From the NCBI GenBank assembly GCA_002469765.1, contig DKNS01000109.1, positions 1 to 11,688 on the forward strand: a DNA stretch of 11,688 nt. The letters run 5' to 3'. The translations under genes were made by a program, and so were the position numbers. Positions 5,838 through 11,688 of the stretch are shown piece by piece; position 1 is the stretch's first letter; every line of letters starts with the position of its first letter. This stretch comes from Flavobacteriales bacterium UBA7382. Its GTDB lineage: Bacteria; Bacteroidota; Bacteroidia; Flavobacteriales_D; Sanyastnellaceae. The notes under the pieces are model-generated. The model was not told the DNA's origin. It saw only the letters and a program-made list of their open reading frames with translations, and did not search any database.

Positions 5838-8800
5838 ATGAACCGAGTAGCCTTTTGTGCCGCGCTCTTCAGTGCGATGGCCTTTGTCCTGCCTGAGTCG
5901 GCAGCCCAAAATCCAGAATTCAACGGAGATCCCTGGGAGGTCCGCCTTGCCCAGGGACCCCAAGCCCTGAGCGACGTTGCCCAGCGTGCCTTCCGAGACG
6001 GGTCAGTGTGGCACCAAACTCCGGCTGCGCAAGCAGGGTGGAGGGTGCAGGCCCATGAGAACCGCGTCATGCCCGCCCGCATGTACGGCCCCGGGCAAGT
6101 CCTGGCCGGAGATTCTCCCCAGTCTAAAGCTTTGGCGGCCTGGGATTGGGCGTTGGGCAGTTTTGGATTCAACAGCGACGACCTGGGAGACGTACGCACG
6201 GCACGGGGCAGCAAGCACGACCGCGTGTTTGCCACCCAGCAACTTGAGGGCTTGCCCGTGTTGGGGGCCAAGCTTCAGGCCAAATTCAGAAGCGACCGCC
6301 TCGTGATGGTGGGCTCCGATTGGTGGTCCAACCTCCAGCCTGTCCCATCCGATCCTGCCCTGACGCAGGCAACAGTGCTTCAAGTGCTGCAAGCCGACAT
6401 GGCGGTGGGGGAAGGCGAGAATGTGGGCACCACTTACCTCAGCGACTTCAACCACGAGGATCTGGGCATGGCTTGGCTTCCGGTTCAAGCATCTCAGGAG
6501 GGCCAAGCGATGTGGAACGCGCACCCTGTTTGGCAGGTGGAGATTCAAGGCCGGCGAGGGGTCATTCCTGTCCGCTACCTCACGTGGATTGACATGTCCA
6601 CAGGGGCAGTCGTTTTGCGCCAAAACCAAGTGATGCACGAGTCTGGCCACAGTGCAGAGGCCAAGACGCGCAGGATGGGCCACGTGCCAGGGATCACCCA
6701 GCCGGTGCTGCCGGTGTTTGGTCAACTCAAAGCCAACGTGCATCCGGCCTACCCTTACGACGATCAAGAAGCGATGGGCATGCCCCATTTGGAGCTGCCG
6801 CTGAACGGCACCAGCTACTTCACCGACAGCGAAGGCCTCTTCAACACCGATGTCAGCCAGGAAGTGGCCGACGTGCCCGTGCAATTGCGCGGGTTGTTTG
6901 CAACCGTCTTCACCAACGGCGTGACGCCCATCCAGTCGACGACGTTCGTCAACGACTTCAACAACCTCACCGCCCCCGGAAACGTGAAGGAGACCAGCGC
7001 TTACCGGAGCACCAACTTGATCCACGACCACATGCGGACGTGGTTGCCTGAGTTTGGCGATTTGGACTTCAGCATGCCGGTGAACATCGACGTGGCTGGC
7101 GAGTGCAACGCGTTTTACGACGGGTCAAGCATCAACTTCTACGACGTGGGAGGGGGGTGCAACGCCACCTCGTTGATCGCCGACGTCGTGTACCACGAAT
7201 ACGGCCATGCCATCAATGATTTCTTCTACCAATCCTACTTCGCCAACTTCAGCAACGGCGCGATGAACGAGGGCTACGCGGACCTTTGGGCCATGTCCTT
7301 GGGGAACATCGCTGAAATCGGCAAAGGGTTCTACACCGACAACCAAGATGGCATTCGCCGCTACGACATCGACCCCAAAGTTTACCCTGAGGACATCGTT
7401 GGGGAAGTGCACGCCGACGGTGAAATTATTTGTGGCGCTTGGTACGACACCCACCTGCTCTTGGGCGGAGATTGGGCCCAAACCATGCCGCTTTTTGTGG
7501 ATGCCTTCCCCGGACTGCAAGCCACTGTGCCCAATGGATTTGAAGGACAGGCCTACACCGACGTGCTCTTGGATGTGCTTCAAGCCGACGACGACGACGA
7601 CGATTTGCTGAATGGCACGCCCAACGCCGCGGCCATCATCGAGGGATTCGACATCCATGGAATCCGCCTGTTTAGCTACGTGGAGTTGGAGCACACCCCG
7701 GTGGAGTTCACACCCGCGGAGACCACAGTGACGGTGGAGGCCGAGGCCAACATTGTCTTCCCCTACGTGACGTATTTCGACAGCATGCGCTTGCACTACC
7801 GGCTGACGCCCAGTGCGCCTTGGACTGTGGCGCCCATGGGACAGGACAACAACCTGTTCACACACGACATTCCTGGGGTGGCTGCCGGCACTGTCATCGA
7901 ATACTACATCGACATTTTGGACGTCTTCGGCGGCATCAGCGCGACCACCCCAGTGGCCGCAGACAAGGCGGTGAATGGCAACTTGCCCAACTACGTGCTG
8001 GTCGGGGTTGAGTCCGTGCTCCGTGACGATTTGGACGAGTTTTCTGACTTTGGCAATTGGGACATGGACCTGCCGACAGACAACGCCACCACAGGCATTT
8101 GGACAGCTGAAATTCCAGTGGGCTCCATGGGCGACGTCAACGATCCTTCGACGGTTGTGGCGCCACTGCAGGACCACACCCAAGGGTTCTTTGGATTTGC
8201 CTTCATCACGGGACTCAGCGGAGAACTTGGCGACGGCATTGGCGCCAACGACGTCGACGGTGGCCACACCACGCTGGTGTCTCCGGTCATCGATTTGACC
8301 CCGTATGAAAATCCTGTGATGACGTATTGGCGGTGGTACGCCAACGCGCCCGCAACCGGGGCCAATCCTGCCTCGGACTGGTGGCAGGTGGAGGTCACCA
8401 ACGACGGCGGCAACACTTGGCAGTACCTCGAAAACACCTTGCAGCAGGACATTTCGTGGCGGCGCAAAGCCTTCCGGGTGGCGGATGTCATCGAACCCAC
8501 GGACGCCTTCCAAATGCGCTTCATCGCCTCAGACAGCACCACGATTGGCGAGTACCTCGACGGCGGAAGCTTGGTGGAGGCTGCCTTGGACGACATCATT
8601 CTGTACGACTTGGGTTCAGGTGACGACGTGGGGGAAACCGGCGAGGTTGCCTCTGTGCATGTCCTCCCCAACCCTGCATCGCATGAGGCCACCCTGCGCG
8701 GGTGGATGCCTGGAAGCTCGGTCCGAGTGCACGACCTTCAGGGCCGCGAAGTGGCCTTGCACAGGGCCAACGGCGTGGGGCAAGCGCGTTTGGATGTGTC

Positions 8801-8885
8801 GACCTGGCCGGTGGGGGTGTACAGCGCCATAGGTTGGGATGGTCAAGGTGAGCAGGCCCAAGTGCGTCTTGAGGTGGTTCGCTGA
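5838..8885 (+). CDS. Secreted M36/M4-type zinc metallopeptidase with T9SS type A sorting domain
   Basis: The 1015-residue protein is an exported endopeptidase precursor. Residues 1-23 are a signal peptide (ESAA then Q). Residues of about 70-330 form a propeptide with features of the fungalysin/thermolysin propeptide (GLPVLGAKLQAKF). The catalytic region holds the zinc motif HEYGH (H453, E454, H457) and, 21 residues later, NEGYADLWA with E478 as third ligand, typical of gluzincins. It also has a DLLNGTPNAAAIIEGF segment, common in M36-like enzymes. A fibronectin III-like sandwich (about 615-725) and a second beta-rich domain (about 740-930) follow. The last 75 or so residues, starting at VLPNPASHEATLRG and ending in QVRLEVVR, form a T9SS type A sorting domain. 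It is expected to cross the outer membrane by T9SS and be released or anchored. An unusual six-Asp run lies at about 589-594. The substrate is unknown. Family M36 is preferred over M4 because of HEYGHAIN. All catalytic residues are intact. Confidence 0.93.
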   Translation: MNRVAFCAALFSAMAFVLPESAAQNPEFNGDPWEVRLAQGPQALSDVAQRAFRDGSVWHQTPAAQAGWRVQAHENRVMPARMYGPGQVLAGDSPQSKALAAWDWALGSFGFNSDDLGDVRTARGSKHDRVFATQQLEGLPVLGAKLQAKFRSDRLVMVGSDWWSNLQPVPSDPALTQATVLQVLQADMAVGEGENVGTTYLSDFNHEDLGMAWLPVQASQEGQAMWNAHPVWQVEIQGRRGVIPVRYLTWIDMSTGAVVLRQNQVMHESGHSAEAKTRRMGHVPGITQPVLPVFGQLKANVHPAYPYDDQEAMGMPHLELPLNGTSYFTDSEGLFNTDVSQEVADVPVQLRGLFATVFTNGVTPIQSTTFVNDFNNLTAPGNVKETSAYRSTNLIHDHMRTWLPEFGDLDFSMPVNIDVAGECNAFYDGSSINFYDVGGGCNATSLIADVVYHEYGHAINDFFYQSYFANFSNGAMNEGYADLWAMSLGNIAEIGKGFYTDNQDGIRRYDIDPKVYPEDIVGEVHADGEIICGAWYDTHLLLGGDWAQTMPLFVDAFPGLQATVPNGFEGQAYTDVLLDVLQADDDDDDLLNGTPNAAAIIEGFDIHGIRLFSYVELEHTPVEFTPAETTVTVEAEANIVFPYVTYFDSMRLHYRLTPSAPWTVAPMGQDNNLFTHDIPGVAAGTVIEYYIDILDVFGGISATTPVAADKAVNGNLPNYVLVGVESVLRDDLDEFSDFGNWDMDLPTDNATTGIWTAEIPVGSMGDVNDPSTVVAPLQDHTQGFFGFAFITGLSGELGDGIGANDVDGGHTTLVSPVIDLTPYENPVMTYWRWYANAPATGANPASDWWQVEVTNDGGNTWQYLENTLQQDISWRRKAFRVADVIEPTDAFQMRFIASDSTTIGEYLDGGSLVEAALDDIILYDLGSGDDVGETGEVASVHVLPNPASHEATLRGWMPGSSVRVHDLQGREVALHRANGVGQARLDVSTWPVGVYSAIGWDGQGEQAQVRLEVVR

Positions 8886-8889
8886 CAGG

Positions 8890-9657
8890 TCAAACCCCTT
8901 CCACAGCATCGCGGCTGATCCAGCCGACGTTGCCGTTGTCGAGTTCGATTTCTTGCCAGCCCTCGGTGTCGTGCAGCAAACATGCAGCCGCGCCCTCATG
9001 AAGTTGAAACAGGACCGTGCCCGAGGCAGAGGGTGTGCTTCGCACGTCCGTGCGGTCCACCATGACCACCACGCGCTGGGGTGCTTGAATGCGCTGGTGA
9101 GAGGCGTAAGCTCCTGCGAGGCCAATGAAGGCCAACGCCATGCTTCCGCCACCCAAGAAACCCACGGTTGATCTCGAGGCGGGCCGAGTTTTTCGCCAGC
9201 GGGCCATCCACAACACCCATGCGAGACACCAGCATATCAGGCCCCAAAGCAGCCAGCCACGGAGTTGTTCCGCGCCAAGCCATGAGCGCAACCAGTCTTT
9301 CAAGCCCAAGGTTGGCACGTCGGCGATGCGGTCTACGATTTTGGACTCAAGCAGGGCCATGTTGGCCTCCAACCCGGGGTGGCCAGGGTCCAGCAAGTTG
9401 GCCCGTTCGTAGTGGAGGCGGGCCACGCCAAGCTGGCCCAATTTGTACGCGGCGTTGCCCGCGTTGTACTCTGAAGAGAAGTGGCTCACCTCTTCTAGCA
9501 GGGCTTCATACCCGTCAAGGGCTTCTTGATGCTGCCCGGTTTCATAGGCTGCATTTGCCCGCTCAAAAGCCTGAGTCCAGCCCATTTCTGCGTCGCCGCT
9601 CGCAATACACGGCAAGGCCAGAAGGAGCCAGGTGGCCACGAGAAGGAGGGGCTTCAT
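8890..9657 (-). CDS. batE: BatE: TPR and SH3-like membrane protein
   Basis: The 255-residue product is a component of the Bat (Bacteroides aerotolerance-type) system. It has a signal peptide or first membrane segment (1-21), TPR-type helices (about 26-105, with AAYETGQHQEALDGYE and AGNAAYKLGQLGVARLHYERA) and two membrane helices (about 135-152 and 165-184). A C-terminal bacterial SH3 domain (about 196-255) carries DVRSTPSASG and GWISRDAVEGV. TPR and SH3 modules suggest a scaffold facing the periplasm. ATG 9657 is chosen because it overlaps the batD stop as ATGA, a translational-coupling arrangement; a start at 9663 (MDM) would add two residues. The gene ends four bases from the stop of the convergent protease gene. 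Bat proteins are linked to aerotolerance in Bacteroides fragilis, but their molecular role is unresolved. Confidence 0.9.
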   Translation of the reverse strand: MKPLLLVATWLLLALPCIASGDAEMGWTQAFERANAAYETGQHQEALDGYEALLEEVSHFSSEYNAGNAAYKLGQLGVARLHYERANLLDPGHPGLEANMALLESKIVDRIADVPTLGLKDWLRSWLGAEQLRGWLLWGLICWCLAWVLWMARWRKTRPASRSTVGFLGGGSMALAFIGLAGAYASHQRIQAPQRVVVMVDRTDVRSTPSASGTVLFQLHEGAAACLLHDTEGWQEIELDNGNVGWISRDAVEGV

Positions 9658-11393
9658 GTCCATGCTTGTTCGGTTCGTTGGGCCAAGGATCTCAGGGTTT
9701 CCGCCAGGTCGTCCGCCTTGATTGTGCTGGCTCCGTATCGTTGCATTTCCAGTGCATTCCAAAGGGCGTCCCATTCTGCAGCCAGGGAAGGCATGGTGTT
9801 GTTCAACGTCGCATGGACGGCCTCACGCGTCAGCGCCGAGCGTTCCCATTTCAATTTGGCCATGAGGTATTGCTCCATGGCTTCTCCGACATCTTCTGCC
9901 GATTGTCCTTGCTTCAACTGGGAATTCAAAGCCCTCAACGCACGTTTGTGCCGGGTGCCGAGTCGGTCCTGGGCCTCGCTGGATTTCGCGTTGCGGCGCG
10001 TAGCCGCCGCGCCGTAGATGACCGGCCCCGCCAGGAACAGCAACACAAGCACCCACACCCTCCAAGCCCACGTCTCGCGGCTGAGGAACCGAGAGGGCTT
10101 CAATTCGATGTGGCGGATGTCTTGGTTCAACACCTGAATGTCCTGCTGGTGGTTGAACGACACCCCGCCGATGCTGGCCTCTCCAGCACCCACCTTCAAC
10201 GTAAGGGCTGGTGCGAGGCTTGTCATGTGCTTTGCCCGCAATGGATTGAAGTAAGTGGCTTCCACTCCGGGAAGGGTGTAGGTGCCGGGCGCACGCGGGA
10301 TGGCGACAAACTTGAACGTGCGGCTGCCACGTTCGCCCTGTGATGTGATGTTGATTTGGTCTTCAACTTCGGCATCGAACACCTCGAATTCTGAGGGCCA
10401 AACCAATTCGGGCTCTCGGATAAATTTCAAGTTGCCTCGTCCGCGGTAAGTGACCGCCACGGTGACCGCTTCGTTCGTATTAAGGCTGTCGATCGAGGCC
10501 TTCTGGGTCACGGACAATTCCACGAAGGTGCCAAGCGAACTGGACGGCGCGGCTTCCGGAAGGGGCAACACTTCAAGCTTCACGGGATCGCACGTGGCAG
10601 TGAGTTCACGACCCTCAAAAAAATTGACCCGCATGTACCCAACAAGGTCGAAGTCTTTCAGCTCGAATGTCCCTGTTTGTTGCGGGAACGCCACGATTTT
10701 CCGAACCGTCGCGACATTGTAGCGCTTGCCGTTGATGAGCTGGGGTTCCCAGCGCGCTTCGGGCATATCCACGGTCTCTTTCCAAAAACCGTCAAGCTCT
10801 GGGATGTCGTAATTCCGCACGTCCAGGTTGTTGTATCGGTTGTAAATCCTGTAGTTCAACACGACCGGTTCCCCGAGGTACAAGGTGCGTTTGCTGGGTT
10901 CAATGGCGGTGACCAAATCGCGGACCGGCTGCTTTTGGGTTTGACTGTTGCGGCTCTTCGTTCGAGACGGCTGTGCGCGTCCGGAGGCAAACAGCCGGAC
11001 GGGATTGCTTCTCAATGGCCCTTCACTCGTTTTCCATGACAGGGCTGGGATGGTGACCTCCCCGGACCCGAGGACTTTGTAGTTGTAGGTGTAGCGTTGC
11101 TCAGAGGTGGTCACCCCGTTGACCCAAGACGTGCTGTTGGAGGTGCTGGGCCCCATGCGGAATTCGAGTCCTTTCACTTCGGGAGGGTCGATGTTCCGGA
11201 TTTTACAGTTCACAAATGTCAAAGTGAGGCGAAGCATGTCGCCCGACTGCACTTCCGTGGCATTCACCGTCAACTCCACGCGCGAGTCCTCGCGTTGGGC
11301 GTGCACAGGTGCGACGAAGCCCACCAGCCACAGCAGCGGCCACAGCGAAAGGCGCAGTGCATTCAGAGCGGGGATGTCACCAATCTTTTTCAA
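9654..11393 (-). CDS. batD: BatD: exported beta-sandwich, membrane-anchored Bat-system protein
   Basis: The 579-residue product matches the BatD 'oxygen tolerance' family: signal peptide (1-33, PVHA then Q), several Ig-like beta domains (about 35-430) and one membrane helix (about 441-462). A cytoplasmic helical tail of about 115 residues ends at the stop. Motifs typical of the family are the N-terminal VELTVNATEVQSGDMLRLTL, TAIEPSKRTLYLGEPVVLNY and VAIPRAPGTYTLPGVEATYF. The start is unusual: no ATG exists between the upstream in-frame stop and the hydrophobic signal, so TTG at 11393-11391 is the best start. It gives MKKIGDIPAL and a proper signal peptide, and overlaps the batC end by 17 bases. 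It lies in an operon with batC and batE. The family assignment is firm; the exact start is less so. Confidence 0.92.
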   Translation of the reverse strand: MKKIGDIPALNALRLSLWPLLWLVGFVAPVHAQREDSRVELTVNATEVQSGDMLRLTLTFVNCKIRNIDPPEVKGLEFRMGPSTSNSTSWVNGVTTSEQRYTYNYKVLGSGEVTIPALSWKTSEGPLRSNPVRLFASGRAQPSRTKSRNSQTQKQPVRDLVTAIEPSKRTLYLGEPVVLNYRIYNRYNNLDVRNYDIPELDGFWKETVDMPEARWEPQLINGKRYNVATVRKIVAFPQQTGTFELKDFDLVGYMRVNFFEGRELTATCDPVKLEVLPLPEAAPSSSLGTFVELSVTQKASIDSLNTNEAVTVAVTYRGRGNLKFIREPELVWPSEFEVFDAEVEDQINITSQGERGSRTFKFVAIPRAPGTYTLPGVEATYFNPLRAKHMTSLAPALTLKVGAGEASIGGVSFNHQQDIQVLNQDIRHIELKPSRFLSRETWAWRVWVLVLLFLAGPVIYGAAATRRNAKSSEAQDRLGTRHKRALRALNSQLKQGQSAEDVGEAMEQYLMAKLKWERSALTREAVHATLNNTMPSLAAEWDALWNALEMQRYGASTIKADDLAETLRSLAQRTEQAWT

Positions 11394-11688
11394 TGGTCTT
11401 TGATTTGCCTTGACCTTGCTGTGCGTTGGTCAGTCGCAATTTCGCTTGGACTTCCTTTTCTTGCCGCTCCAAACTTTCCAAAATTCGCTCCATGTCGGCC
11501 CTGCTGATTTGGCCATCTCGCGGCTCCTCTTGCGAATCGTCACCTTCTGGCCCACTTTGAGGCTGCGATTCCTCAGAGTTTTCTTGGTCTCCGTCGTTGT
11601 TCTGACCTTCTTGGTTGTTTGAATCTGGGTTTTTCTCGTCTTGCCCGTCTTGGCCTTCCTCATTTTCTCCGTCGCCTTCTTGCTCCTG
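11377..11688 (-). CDS. batC: BatC C-terminus (TPR protein of the Bat operon, 5' end outside window)
   Basis: Only the last 103 residues are present; the frame is open to the right edge and stops with TGA at 11379-11377. About 60 residues of low-complexity sequence rich in Q, E, N, D and G (for example EGQDGQDEKNPDSNNQEGQ) lead into a short conserved helix, ISRADMERILESLERQEKEV, and the end KTIEKDW. This acidic linker followed by the 'ILESLERQEKEVQAKLR' helix and a terminal DW is what I know from BatC-type TPR proteins. The TPR domains would lie upstream, outside the window. Position directly before batD and the 17-base overlap support the call. Confidence 0.82.
   Translation of the reverse strand, partial: QEQEGDGENEEGQDGQDEKNPDSNNQEGQNNDGDQENSEESQPQSGPEGDDSQEEPRDGQISRADMERILESLERQEKEVQAKLRLTNAQQGQGKSKTIEKDW

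Noticed and set aside
7125..8513. Antisense frame of 462 codons within the metalloprotease gene (also 6003-7031)
   Set aside because: Rich in V, H and R with no family features. The opposite strand encodes an intact protease with zinc ligands and a sorting domain.
9168..10343. Plus-strand frame of 391 codons across batE and batD
   Set aside because: It is antisense to two well-supported Bat genes, and its Arg/Ser/Pro-rich product shows no recognisable domain.
11430..11663. Lys/Arg/Thr-rich minus-strand frame of 77 codons
   Set aside because: It is a shifted frame of the batC 3' end. The batC frame ends in the family-typical helix and DW terminus.

Overview
The window is GC-rich DNA that most likely comes from a Bacteroidota bacterium of flavobacterial type, probably free-living or marine. 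Three things point there: a batC-batD-batE cluster, a secreted protease with a type IX secretion (T9SS) type A C-terminal sorting domain, and secreted proteins built from Cys-rich 'ACNY...DDGSC' modules. No tRNA, rRNA, CRISPR array or insertion sequence is visible. Gene density is very high, and no gene-free stretch exceeds about 110 bp.

Layout. (1) Positions 1-2843, minus strand: the first 947 residues of a large secreted Cys/Asp-rich protein that runs off the left edge. It has a signal peptide, an N-terminal domain I cannot name, two short DDGSC modules and a tandem array of 62-residue (186-bp) repeats with ten cysteines each. Ten repeats are complete or nearly so and an eleventh is cut by the edge. 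(2) Positions 2844-2953: a divergent intergenic region with an AT-rich patch and an 8-bp inverted repeat. (3) Positions 2954-5050, plus: a hybrid sensor histidine kinase (TM-GAF-PAS-HisKA-HATPase-REC). (4) Positions 5079-5771, plus: a small secreted protein with a Kazal-like and a Kunitz-like six-cysteine module, two DDGSC modules and a C-terminal dockerin-like half repeat. (5) Positions 5838-8885, plus: a secreted M36/M4-type zinc metalloprotease with a T9SS sorting domain. (6) Positions 8890-11688, minus: batE, batD and the 3' end of batC, translationally overlapping and convergent with the protease (4-bp gap).

How the genes fit together. The left 8.9 kb is a surface/secretion neighbourhood: a repeat-rich putative calcium-binding protein, a candidate protease inhibitor and a large exported protease, with one membrane-anchored phosphorelay kinase among them. 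Whether the kinase controls its neighbours cannot be told from the sequence. The right 2.8 kb is a separate operon for the periplasm/inner-membrane Bat (aerotolerance-type) system, whose upstream genes (usually moxR, a DUF58 gene, batA and batB) would lie beyond the right edge. The most unusual parts are the homogenising Cys-rich repeat array and the dual inhibitor-like protein next to the protease.
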